Shown here: one piece after another, positions 1 to 10,716 of the stretch
How positions within the stretch are numbered: position 1 is the first letter of the stretch
How the letters are laid out: every line of letters begins with the position of its first letter
Assembly: GCA_024305745.1 (NCBI GenBank)
Contig: JAHRBS010000004.1
Span: 2,542,001 to 2,606,000, forward strand
DNA from: Polyporus tsugae
Lineage: Eukaryota > Basidiomycota > Agaricomycetes > Polyporales > Polyporaceae
DNA length: 64,000 nucleotides
Reading direction: 5' to 3'
Translations under genes and position numbers: made by a program
The notes under the pieces: generated by a model
Database searches by the model: none
What the model was told of the DNA's origin: nothing
Seen by the model: the letters and a program-made list of their open reading frames with translations, nothing else

Positions 1-36
1 GGTGTGCTTCTTCGGTGTACGCTCGCGAAGAACGAA

Positions 37-467
37 CTAGACAGGTGGGGCTTCTGGCGAGCCTTTGATGGTCCCCCGACCGAGGTGGATCGCAGACACG
101 AAGACACCAACGCGTGGAGGTAAACGGACTTCATCTACGCGCGACATATCGCCAGTAGAGGTTGTTTGGGGGCTGAGAACGAAAGGGGAGGATAAGGACC
201 AGGGACGCGAGAGGGGGAGGGGCGGGGCGCGAAAGGCGCAATGCGGCTACATACCTGAGTGCCGGGGGTAGAGTGATCTGAAGCACGACAGTGTGTGAGA
301 CAGGTCCGGGATATGGAGAAGATATGGATGAGTACTCACGCGGACGGATACACTCCCATACATCGACGCCCTTTCCTTTGGGGTCCCAAACGCAGCATTG
401 GGCGTGCAATGGCCAGTAGAGGTTGAGCTCCCAGATGCGGGTGGCGTCTGCGACAAGGCCGGGCATG
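37..467 (-). CDS. small hypothetical protein (doubtful model)
   Basis: Product not recognised. The first exon (467 down to about 342) encodes a Trp/Cys-rich segment of about 43 residues starting MPGLVADATRIWELNLYWP. It ends at a good donor (GTGAGTACT). A short second exon (about 257-279, ITLPPAL) lies between an acceptor and a second donor (GTATGT). A third exon can then be read to a stop at 37-39. This gives about 95 residues with no recognised domain, signal peptide or membrane segment. The first exon looks like real coding sequence. The two downstream exons are an inference from splice signals only, and the true gene could run on beyond the left edge of the window. Confidence 0.3.
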
Positions 468-3164
468 GTAGAAACGACGACGCGGTGGGGGAGAATTGGG
501 ATTGAAAGAGTGGGGGGGGGAGGGGGAGACGCGATATAGGCAGTCTGTGCAGAAAAGGAGAGGATGGACGAGTGGTTTATATCCAACGGGGGCCAGGACG
601 CCGGGGACTTGTGCAATTCCGCCCTCAGACTTTGTGACACAATCTGCCCTTTCTCGTCCAATCAAATAACTTGACTTTTGCCGCACAATGCCAGAGCTGA
701 TGTCCGCTGCGCCCCAAACTTGTTTCTCCGCCTGAATATGCACAGATGGCCGGCGATGCCGGGACGAGGAACCGTGGCGGAGTGCGAAAGGAACGCGATA
801 AGTCCATATTGAGTGCATGGTTACGATCGATAAGGCCCTGGGCGATTGGCGGCGTGGTGGGCTGAAGCCTGGCAGCGTTGCGGTTGCAGTCGGTCGGTCA
901 TCCGACATCCTCCCCTCGCCTGCGTGCCCCCGACGCCGACCTCGCATGCGGCAAACCACCACTTGGCGAAAAACAATGCAGCCCGACGGCGCCCCAACGC
1001 TAGCTCAGCTTGCTCTGCCAAGTCGTGCTTGTGCCACCCAAATTTTCTGGTTTCAGTCAACGGTCGTGCACTGTGCACTGAGCGCTGCCTCTTTGACCAG
1101 CCTTCGCCGCATCGATGATTGCCCATCATTCACAATCGTACGCACGCCTCCGCCGTCTGCCTGCTTCAGGGTTCAACGTTCATTCTAGCGCACCGTCACC
1201 GTCTGCTTGATTTCTTGGCCGACGAGTGGCGTCGTCGGTCTACGTGGGGCCAGACTGGTCGTCTGCGTCTTCCGTTCCGTGCTCTCAGCCAATCCGCACG
1301 CTCGGGAAAAGGTTTCATATGTTCTCATCTGCTTACATCATACGCCTGTGGATTTCTGCGTGCCCTCGTCGAGTTCACAGCCCCATTGACAATGACCGCA
1401 GTCTCGATTCCGTCCGCGCAGAAGCCTCGCTCCGAAGCGCCTGTCTCGCCCTCTCTTCGAATTCGCGCGCTGTGGCTATCTTAACGTAAATGCCTCCGGC
1501 TTCTCCAACAATCAACTCATTCACTAAGCGCGGTGCCGGGACTATGTACTGATCGTTTCGTAAACATCACCCTCCTTCGTTGAATCAACCCTCTGCGCCC
1601 ACTCCGCAGGCCAATTAGAGGAGTCATCCCAGCCCTTCGTGCACTGCTCCACCACACGGAACACTCATCGCCGCCCCGAGCCCAGAACCTCGCTGGCAAG
1701 GCGGTAATGCAATCATGATGAACAAAATCGCTACAAACATATGCATCGGTTCATTGGTTCAGGAATTCGGCCGTTGAGACATCTGTCCGACATGTTCTCA
1801 GTCGCATGCACAACACAACGCATGCAACCCCTGTTGTTCAAGACCTTGCGCAGTTCTTCTCCTGACCTCGCGGCGGCATCTCAATGTTGCAAGGGGTATT
1901 GTCATCCAAGCGTGCTTGCGTACCTGACCCCCAACGTCGTAGTGAGGGCCGCGAACTTCGATAGCGAGCAGCATTGCGCGCAAACTCACCTGTATGTATA
2001 TTGGAAACGGAAACCGATCAGGTACGCACCTTCCGGACAATCTGCGTTAAGCTTCTTGGCCTCTCGCTTCAAAGGGGGGGGGTTCCCCTTTCGATATGGG
2101 TGATCGAGGAGTGCGATCGAAGGCGGAGGTGCTCGGATGGCCCGTGACTAGAATATAAGCTTCGAGAACTTCAGCTTCCCGAATATCTAACAACTGGTCG
2201 CCAACCCTTCCTCTACATTGTGGCGGCAACTCCCCTTTTCAGATCTAGACATAGACATGGATATCATGCTGCGTGGCTTCCACAGAAAGTTTAGACATTC
2301 ATACCTCGAAACCATTGATGGCGGTGGGTCCCTCGTCTGGAATCTTTCCCTATCATTGACATATATCATCCCTGCAGCTAGCCTAAGCAGCAAAGATAAT
2401 CAGTGGCCTGGCCACACTCTCGGACCGATGCGACGAGCGAAAACGACGCCTGATGGTATACGTACGTATCTCAGCTATCTGCAGCGCACATCAACCCGTA
2501 AGCAAAGAGACATTCACCAATTGCTGATGTGCTCACCTACAGTTCCGGATCCGATATAGACTCGGAGACAGAACATGCGTATTCGAACGTCCTCGGTGCT
2601 CGGATTATCAACGTCTCAGATCTCAACGTCAACGCTCACGCTGGCAAATGAACTAAGTAGAGCGAAGCTTGTGCTGCTTCGTGGCCGGACCTGCAGATTT
2701 AATTTGGCCACACTTTCCATCTCAGTAACGAAATGCGTCTCGCTGTTAGTAACGCCGTTAGGCTCGAGCTCATACTGACAGGCCGTCTCCTTGTCTTCCT
2801 GTGTGAACTCCTCGCTGCGCACCGCAGAAACGTACGACCTCGTCTGACCAAGGGTCGTCGCGGGTCTGGTTTGAAAAGTAGAGGCTGACAATGGACGAGC
2901 CGCAGTTTAGGTACGACACCTGGCATTGCTATTTTGAGTGATCGACTGCGGCGGTGTAGATGCACGTGGCTGCGGAATCACCTTTGGGTCTCGCACTCCA
3001 AGCCTCCTCCACCCCCCTCGTCGCCAGCACTCTTGCTTTGTCTTGCACTTGTGCTGTCGCGCCGTCTCCTTACGCCTCTCTTGGACCATTTCACGCTCTT
3101 TATCCCATACCCCCCCCGCTGAGCTCACCATCACGCCTGCTCGCGCTCCCACACTATTACGGAA
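468..3164. other. gene-poor stretch upstream of the PLC-like gene
   Basis: About 2.7 kb with only short, mutually overlapping frames of poor composition; no family is recognisable on either strand. It holds a G-rich run near 511-526 and, at about 3000-3160, a pyrimidine-rich tract just before the ATG at 3165. That tract is the typical look of a fungal core promoter and 5' UTR. Confidence 0.5.
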
Positions 3165-4768
3165 ATGAGGTTTCTGCAACCGCTTGCAACGCCGGTCGTT
3201 CTGTCTCTCCTTTCTTCCATCGTGGGCACCTACGGAATCGCTGCCACACGCAGGGCGACTGTGTGCAACGGACATGCTGAGGTACGCCATGTTTACGTTC
3301 TAATCGAGCAAGGCTCAGACCTTTGACGACTGTAGCTTTGCGATCGGAGCTTTGGTAATGTTACCTTCGTCGGTGCCCACGACTCGTACGCTGTTGGGAC
3401 GAACAGTGGTAGGTCTCGACGGCGCTCCCTTCTTTGTCGCTCTATCCCCGTCCGCTAAATTTGGGTGTCCGCAGTCTTCGTGAACCAGGACTACAATAGT
3501 GCGTACTCACGCTGTCTCCCTCACCTGATTCTCGTCTGCCGACATCCTTTTTCCTTGGAACAGTTACACAACAGCTTAATGACGGCGTTCGGATGCTCCA
3601 GTCCCAGGCGCATAACAAGAGTGGTGTGATCGAATTGTGCCACACGAGCTGCGTGCGTAACGCTCGGAACCGCCGTATATGCTCTTGCATTGACGTAACT
3701 TCTACGTGGGGGCTCTAGGGTCTGCAAGATGGCGGCTCGCTCAAGGACTATCTCACCGAAGGTATCTCCGAACAGTCACTCGGGGAGCCAGGGCCGTCAG
3801 AGCTAACTGTGCGTTGCAGTGAAGACGTGGATGGACGCCAACCCCAACGATGGTAAGTGTGAAACGGGGTTGGGATGTTGGAGCTACAGCTGACCACACT
3901 GCACCCCTTAGTCGTGTCCCTCCTGATAGTCAACTCGGACAATGTGGCACCCGCGGAATATGACACAGTCTTCAAGGCCGCTGGTCTAGACACGCTAGCG
4001 TATGCGCCCACCTCGGCGTCATTGTCTGCGAGCGGCTGGCCCACTCTCGGATCGCTCATCGACTCTGGCAAGCGTTTGGTCGTGTTCTTGACCACCACCG
4101 CTGACTTCAATGCGGTCCCGTACCTTATTGACGGTGAGTGGGCAGCGCCAAAGGGCCGAGCGCAAGTAATATCCGAAATCTCGGGCTTCTTTACTGAGAT
4201 CTGGATGCAGAGTTCACGAACATTTGGGAAACGGCGTTTGATGTCACCGACACGACCTTCGATTGCAACGTCAACCGGACGAATGGGGACACTAGCACCC
4301 AGATGTATCTCATCAACCACTTCTTGGATAAGATTGTCGCTGGTTTCCCAGCGCCCGACCCCGACGACGCCAACACTACGAATGCTGTCAGTGGGGTTGG
4401 CTCTCTAGGGCAACAGGTGCAGACGTGTGCGACTCAACATGGTCGTAACCCTAACTTCATGCTCGTTGATGTGAGGCATCTCCATTCCACCCGCTATGAC
4501 ATCTCCACCTCTCTGACACTCGTCACCATAGTTCTATGAGTATGGGAACGGTTCGGTCTTCCAAGTCGCTGCCACTGCAAACGGGGTGACATATAGCCCA
4601 GCCACGCCGGTCGCGATACCGGGGGGTTCTGGTTCGAGCTCGTCATCTGGCTCCAGTGTCACGAGCACGTCAAACGGAGGCGTGGACCTCCGCATCCTCC
4701 CCGCTCATCTCGCCGGATCTCTCGCCGTTGCTGGCGGGATGGTGCTCGGCGCGCTGAGTTTGTTCTGA
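3165..4768 (+). CDS. PLC-like phosphodiesterase (PI-PLC X-type TIM barrel), secreted and probably GPI-anchored
   Basis: Predicted extracellular or cell-surface protein of the PLC-like phosphodiesterase superfamily; the substrate is unknown. The ATG at 3165 opens a signal peptide (MRFLQPLATPVVLSLLSSI). Spliced exons then give the family motif LCDRSFGNVTFVGAHDSYAVG-like in pieces (CDRSFGNVTF, GAHDSYAVG), then LNDGVRMLQSQAH, IELCHTSC and WMDANPNDVVSLLIVNSDN. His in GAHDSYA and the His of ELCHTSC match the positions of the two active-site histidines of the X domain. A Ser/Gly linker (about 4620-4680) and a hydrophobic C-terminus without basic tail (LAGSLAVAGGMVLGALSLF) fit a GPI-anchor signal. 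There are about eight introns, all GT-AG, of roughly 50-75 bases. Family assignment is firm; enzymatic activity is inferred. Confidence 0.88.
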
Positions 4769-5123
4769 TCTGCCGCGTTTTCATCTACAAAAACATCTAG
4801 TAGACCTTCTGCTATCGACCATCGACTATCGGACTTGCTTGATCATCGTGTACTATCGCTATCACACACATGGATATGAATCCCGTAGCTATCAGCCCTC
4901 GGGGGCTAATCCATTGCATCTGGACTTTCTTCGTGGTCGTTGCCGCATTGCAGGTCGGACCGTGGTGTGCGCTGTGAGGAGCTGGAATGGACAGCCACGC
5001 GTTGGCCATGCAGCCGGCGTCCGGCGCGACCGGTGCGAAGTGCCTGCTGCTCACAACACCGCTCGTTGTCCCGCCCTTTTCTCCTCACCTCCTTTCTCGA
5101 CGGCCTCATCCTCGTTCGCCAGC
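4769..5123. other. spacer: 3' end of the PLC-like gene and promoter of the zinc-finger gene
   Basis: About 355 bases. A frame is open through much of it on the + strand but lacks coding character before the ATG at 5124. A CT-rich stretch (about 5075-5110) just before that ATG is a likely 5' UTR. Nothing else seen. Confidence 0.4.
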
Positions 5124-6428
5124 ATGAGCTTTCAGAACTTCAGGCTGGGCCCGCCCGGCACGCACCACACGTTCTCGGAGCTCGACACGCCACCGCATTC
5201 CGCGCTGTCCGGGGGGCAATCGTCGTCGCTCTCGTCTCCTTTCGCGCAGCTCTCCAGCGATTCCGGCACACGTGTGCAGTCACCGTCGTCGACCACGCAT
5301 TACACCGAGAACCCGCGGAAGGGGCTGTACGGGTCTGGGGATGCGGACGACCGCTACACGCTCGTATTCGAGAACATGGAGGCGTTCGAGGCGTGGCGCC
5401 AGCGCGAAGAGGAGGAGAAGATGGTCGAGTTCGTCAAGGGCGACACACACGCGTCCAAGGCAGTGCCCCCGCGGTTCAAGGAGCACACGAAGCTCGTGTG
5501 TGGACGGCACTCGCGCGGCGGGAGGAAGAAGTACGTCAAGAAGTACCCGGACAGGGTCAGGAAGGTGCCCAGCAGAAAGGTTCGTCAGAACGACCGGCCG
5601 GTGTGCACATGCACGCGTGTGGGTGTGGCACGGTTTGCTCTGTTCTCCGCTGTTGCTGTTGCTAGGAGAGCGGTGACTGATGACGTCTAGGTAGCTTGAG
5701 GGGATAGGTTGCCATGCGTCGATCAGCTACAAGACATACTTTGGGACGGAGGAGGTTCGCGCATGCTGTGAGTCGCATTAGCCACGCTCGCGTGTTCTCT
5801 TCCAGCGACGATCCTCACAAAACCGGCAGACGTCGCGGACCACTCGCACGAAGTTGGGCCTCCCAATCTTCCCTTTACGAAGCGTGGGCGAAAGGCACAG
5901 GCGGACATGGATGCGCGTGCTGCTGCCGAACGACCTCGGGGAAGACCACGCAAAGACCGACAGGAGGTTTCCGAACCGTCGTCGGCGAGCCCGCAGTCCG
6001 TGCACTTCCTGGACGATGCGCAGAACGCCGTCGCGGGGCCCTCCTCCGCGCCGCAGATGGTGCATCAGCCCCCTCCACCCCCACCGCCCATGGCCGATCC
6101 GCAGCAGACGTTCCAATCGACCATCGCGATGCTCGCCCCGCTACCTGCCATGGCGCCGATGCAGCAGACTGGAGTTGAGGCGTCGCAGGAGCGGTGGGAC
6201 AGGATGGACATACTCTTCCAAAGCATCCGGGACCACGCACGGTCATTCGAGTTCCCGGCACCGTCCGTGGCCGCATTGGAGAGCGTTCTTATTCGGCTAT
6301 ACCTGGAGAGCCCCATAGGACGTGGCCTAGCAGCCGCAGCTCTCGCGGGGATGGATGGTCTACATGGGGGAGTGGGGATGGAAGGGCCGCAGCTGGACGG
6401 TAATCACGACCATGGGGCGGGTACATGA
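5124..6428 (+). CDS. FAR1/FLYWCH-like zinc-finger protein, basidiomycete type
   Basis: Probable DNA-binding protein. The ATG at 5124 (MSFQNFRLGPPG) follows a CT-rich leader. Exon 1 carries a Ser/Pro-rich N-terminus, an acidic-aromatic stretch (LVFENMEAFEAWRQREEEE) and KLVCGRHSRGGRKKYVKKYP. Exon 2 (5695-5767) encodes LEGIGCHASISYKTYFGTEE and exon 3 (from 5806) continues with DHSHEVGPPNLPFTKRGRKA. The order C...C...H-x-H matches the FAR1/WRKY-GCM1 zinc-ribbon pattern seen in transposase-derived regulators. After it come a proline run (PPPPPPP), a Met/Pro/Gln-rich region and a C-terminal helix-rich part. Introns are 5580-5694 and 5768-5805. There is no transposase catalytic domain, so it may be a domesticated or stand-alone regulator. 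The family comparison is from memory of the motif; the exact orthologue is unknown. Confidence 0.65.
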
Positions 6429-6741
6429 GCACAGGCCATGGCCAGTGTCCTTGAGTGGCACGGACGCCGAGGACCTTTCGTAGTCGCTAATGTGTACATC
6501 AGCCCAATGTACTATGCTGAATTTCTGGGGATGTGTGTTGTTCGCCTTGTGTTTGGCCTGTGAGTGGGCTGCGGCTCGTCGGGCCGTGTCAATGGGTCAG
6601 GTGGTGTGAGACGCCTGTGCAACATTTTCGATGTGACTCGTGAGCTCGATCCAAACTTGAACTTGAACTTGCTCTCACTTGCGCTCACCCACCAACCCGC
6701 CTCGCTGCTAGGCATAACCCCTCTGGTCTCTGCTTGCTGCC
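6429..6741. other. spacer and UTP11 promoter
   Basis: About 310 bases. It contains an imperfect short repeat (ttgaacttgaacttg, near 6657-6671) and a CT-rich leader before the UTP11 ATG. No gene seen. Confidence 0.4.
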
Positions 6742-8020
6742 ATGTCCTCTCTCAGGAATTCACTACACAGGCGTTCCCACAAGGAGCGTTCTCAGCTTTC
6801 CCACCGAACGCGGCTGGGCATCCTCGAGAAGCACAAGGACTATGTGCTCCGTGCTCGGGACTACCACTCGAAGCAGGACAGAATAAACCGTCTGCGGGAG
6901 AAGGCTGCGAGCAGGAATAAGGATGAGTTCTACTTCGCAATGACCGGGCAGAGGACGGAGGTGTGTCCCATTTGACACTAAACAATCCCCTGCATCCACC
7001 TCACCTCTCTCGCGCATTCAATAGCGCGGCGTGCACGTCCAGGACAGAGGGAACGAAGCACTGCCTACGGATATAGTGAAAGTGCTAAAGACGCAAGATG
7101 AAAACTACCTGCGGACCATGAGAGCCGCGGGATTGAAGGTGTGTGAACGCCGCCGCTCGTCTCCCCTTCTTCCCCGGGGCCGGTATTGAACCTTGACCTT
7201 TCCAGAAAATAGACAGGCTGAAGGCCCAGCTCAGTCAGCTTACGAACCTTGTGCAACCGGGCACATCAGACGACGTCGATGCCGCGGAGCAGGAGCTCGA
7301 CAATCACGAGCTCGAAGTGCTTCGCGAGGCGGGTGTAGTCCCACCAGCGCCCAGGAAAGCACGGCGGAAGCCGCGCAGCAGCAGCAAGAAGGGGAAGCAC
7401 ATCCTGTTCGCCGAGGATGAGGCTGAAGGTACGCCCTATCACGCTCGAGCCTCCGCTCGCTTCGGCCATAGGGCGGCGAGGATGACACGTTCGTGCAACA
7501 GCGCGGCAGCATGCTTCCGCAAGCGGGGAAACTTCTAATTCGCGGGAAGACGACCCCATGGCTGTCGAGCAGGCAGTCGACGTTGACCTAGGCTGGAAAC
7601 AGCCGGAGGAGACGAAGCGGAAGCGAAGGAAGTCGAAGGATGTGGCGGAAGCGGAAGACGGGACCCTTGACGACTCTTTGCTGGAGACCACGGAGGCGAA
7701 GAAGGTCGGTTCAGTATGGTTCATGTTTGAGAGTTAGGTTCGAGACTAATTGTTGCTTGATCCAGGAGCACCGCGCCAAACTGCTCAAAGAGCTATCTGC
7801 CCGTCTTATCCGCGATAGGCAGCTACGTTATGCCGAACGTGAACTCGAGATGCAGAAGCTCCTCATGGGCAAGGGCGCGTCAAGGAAGCTTAGTGGGGTA
7901 GAGAAGGTTGATGATGACGGCGGCGACGATGATGAGGAGGATACACCTAGACCTAAGAAGGTGGACGAGAAGGCCTGGAAGCCTAGAGTTTACAAGTGGC
8001 GCGTTGAGCGCAAACGGTGA
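6742..8020 (+). CDS. UTP11: U3 snoRNA-associated protein 11 (SSU processome subunit)
   Basis: Nucleolar component of the small-subunit processome that works with U3 snoRNA in 18S rRNA maturation. The ATG at 6742 gives [18 protein letters not shown], followed by the diagnostic N-terminal block [18 protein letters not shown]...[11 protein letters not shown] and, after an intron, [20 protein letters not shown] charged middle region includes [14 protein letters not shown], another family landmark. The C-terminus reads [22 protein letters not shown] and ends in the basic [14 protein letters not shown], as in other Utp11 proteins. I place the fourth intron at about 7429-7505 using acceptor CAACAG, because the nearer AG sites give a stop. 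Total about 290 residues, the family's usual size. It is convergent with the LSB5-type gene 300 bases away. Confidence 0.95.
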
Positions 8021-8318
8021 TTCCATTTGCTATCATTTCATACAGCCTTTTCATCCGGGAACTTTCGCTAGTGCCAATCGTGTGCTTCAACTAGTGGGTT
8101 CGATCGAAATCCGGTACATTTGAAACACTGTTTAGCATGCATATACACATACACTATGAGGAACAATTGGATATCAGGGATACATCACAGGTACCGCGAG
8201 CCAAAATATAATAGAGCAGATAACGAAGATACCAATGATACATGCGAGAGATCGTCTCCGCTGCCAAAGATTCTTTAGTCTCGTACACCACACCAGGATA
8301 TGGGGTCTTTACAGGCAT
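8021..8318. other. convergent 3' spacer between UTP11 and the VHS-GAT gene
   Basis: About 300 AT-richer bases between two stop codons facing each other. It should hold both polyadenylation regions; an AT-rich patch with aaaatataat lies near 8200. No gene seen. Confidence 0.4.
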
Positions 8319-10345
8319 CTAGTCAGCGAACGGGTCGGCAAAGGGATCTTCCTCTTGCACCAAGCCCTGCTTGGGGTTGCGGCGCACATCGTGCGACAAT
8401 TCATTGTCCGAAACACCAACGTAGTCGCGCCGGCGTGATTGTGTCCCCGAGGAGGGTCCCGCTCGGTTGTGCGTTTCTTCATTGGAGGACTGGTAATCAC
8501 TGTAGTCGGAGAGGGAACCGCGGCCATATGCACCGTCATCCTCCGACGAGGTGCGGCGGGCCGCGGTGGGTCGCATCGGTGGAGGTAAGTTCCTGTGGTG
8601 GCGGGGTGAGAATGGAACGAACCAAGTGCCGTGCAGATCGGAGTGAAAGTCACCTCTGCTCATCGCCCAGCGCCCCGAACTGGAGATCTTGGAGGTCAGG
8701 GTGCACGTATGAAGGGCTTGTGGGACTCGCTGGACTCTCGTCACCGGAACCTGGGTTCATACTCGAACCTGAACGCCCAATAGACCGGTTGATAGCTGCG
8801 CGCTGTCTGTCTTGCAGCTTGCCAAGCTCGCTCGGGGAGAGCTTGGCCGCAGCGAGGCCCTCCTGTATCTCCTTCACCTGCGCTTCGGAGGTGTCCGGTT
8901 TGGTGAGCTAGCACAAGCAGTTAGCTCCAACCATGTTCTCGAGGCATACGAGTCTTCCTCACCAAATCGTAGTTCTCAATTGCGGCAATAATGCGATCAT
9001 TCGTCTCAATGAGAACACCAATCATGTCCTCGTTCTCCACCAGCTACGAACTCACGTTAGAGAAGTTGATCAGACAGTGTTCCGTGAAACTTCACCTGAA
9101 CGTAACGAACGATCTGCTTCCGGACTTGCTTGACATTAGCCAAGCATTCCTGGACACGCTCGCTTGTTTCGTAGCTCTCTTGTTTCGGATTAACGAGCTG
9201 TGAACCTTGTCAGACCTGGGCATCTAGGGAACGTCCAGCAAATGACGTACAGTCATGGCGTTGACGAGGTTACTAGCGGCTTGTGACGCATTCGCGATCG
9301 CGGTTAAAATCTGCGGCTTCTCCTGCAGGGCAATGAAACTGTTTTCAAATGAATGCCACATGAGATGAGATGAAGCGCACCTGCTCGAAATTGAATGGCT
9401 TCCTCTTCGTCTTCGACCGTGGCCCATGACGCCTCCGCTCCTCCTCTTCCCGCTTTCTCTTTTCCTTTTCCTCCTTCGCCTGTCGTTTCTCTTCTTCCTT
9501 CTTCTTCCTTACAGCTTCTTCCTTTCCCTTCCTCTCTATCTGGTCGGTGTCCCAACCCATGCCCATGTTCATGCCGTCCACCGCCCGCCTGTCTGCGCTC
9601 ACGCGATCCGCCTGCGCAATCTTGCACTGGTCGTAAAGCTTGGCTACATACTGCATAGAAGGATCATCGGCGAACTGGCGACGCCATCCCACGAGGACGG
9701 AGATAAGCTTCTTCTTGACTTTGTGGTCCGTGGCGGGGTCGGCGGCGAGGTGCTTAATCGCATCGAGAAGCATATGGTCGTTGAAGGAGCCTGTGCGGAA
9801 TTACCGTCAACCATTGATTGCAATATTACACCTTCAACAATCACATGCGACTCACTCTGAATCTTGGGGCCCCCATTCTCGATTAACGCTTTCAATATCT
9901 AGGTGAGAAGTTAGAGGGAAGGACATGAGAAGCCAATGGTTCCGATGCGTACGTGAAGAGCACGGTATTGGGCGTGTGGGTCCCCATGCTTGATCTTCTT
10001 TCGGATAGCTCGCGCGGCCTCCGCTGGCCTATGTATGGTTCAGATGAGCTCTCACGAGCCGGACATGGAGCTCACCCGGTAGCTTGGATATCGATAGATT
10101 CTACAATCTCGGGGATGCTATCACGATTCCTGTGAGCTCGCGGACAAGTACCAGCACATTGAAACCTCACCCGTCGTAAGCCTCTGCGTCATAAGTGCTA
10201 GATGTGAGGATCTCCACCCATTCCGTTGTGGAGGACTGCGGAAGACCGATATCGAAAAGGGATGGGTTCGGGGGAGGGAAAAGAAACTTACGCGGGGCTT
10301 CTCGTTGAGGAAGGCGGAGTAGGCCTGCTTGTAGAGGGATGTCAT
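8319..10345 (-). CDS. LSB5: VHS-GAT domain adaptor, LSB5-like
   Basis: Cytoplasmic adaptor expected to link ubiquitinated cargo and the actin/endocytosis machinery. The ATG is at 10345; the codon at 10351 that extends the frame is GTG. Exon 1 gives MTSLYKQAYSAFLNEKPR. The VHS domain follows in several exons (STTEWVEILTSSTYDAEAYDG, IPEIVESIDIQATGPAEAA, AIRKKIKHGDPHAQYRALHI, LKALIENGGPKIQ, LLDAIKHLAADPATDHKVKK). A highly charged coiled coil (EEKRQAKEEKEKRKREEEER) comes next, then a GAT-like three-helix region (ERVQECLANVKQVRKQIVRY, ENEDMIGVLIETNDRIIAAI). The tail is Ser/Pro-rich and ends in a tandem DPFADPFAD, which resembles acidic-phenylalanine adaptor-binding motifs. Domain calls are firm. 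The LSB5 name rests on the VHS+GAT order and on size (about 500 residues, longer than the yeast protein). Confidence 0.8.
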
Positions 10346-10716
10346 GGGCACAGGTAGGAGGATGAAGGCAGGAGGAGATAGTGGTACCCGGACACCGCCC
10401 GGACAGACACATGCTCATCCCAGTGACGTCCATCTCAAGCACGCCAAGCGCCCATTCCAATCACATCCTCGACGTCGACTCTACGTCACACCTGCGTGCA
10501 TAGTAGGTCCGCTGCACTGGACGTTGGAGACCCGGTCCGCTCAACCACCGGCTGGGCACAGTCGCCGTCTCGTCTAGATCTACATAGCTAGTTCCATTTT
10601 GCAAAGTAATGTAGTTTGTACGAGTGGTGCTGTGTCGCGATCGGGCTGCATTGGCAATAGCGTGTGCATGTAACAAGTGTATAGGTAGCAGTAATATCCA
10701 AATAACGAAGAGGCTC
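10346..10716. other. LSB5-like promoter and 3' end of the SerRS gene
   Basis: About 370 bases between two genes read in the same (-) direction. It must contain the SerRS terminator and the LSB5-like promoter. No distinct element seen. Confidence 0.35.

Noticed and set aside
336..962. 208-codon minus-strand frame
   Set aside because: It overlaps the better-supported first exon at 342-467 in another frame, is Arg/Pro/Ser-rich by composition and contains no motif.
1119..2103. several 120-codon plus-strand frames
   Set aside because: No motifs, no splice-linked continuation, overlapped by frames on the other strand; ordinary chance frames in GC-rich DNA.
2616..2891. minus-strand frame of 91 codons that looked partly coding
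   Set aside because: It starts at TTG, not ATG, has no partner exon in phase, and points into the promoter of the PLC-like gene.
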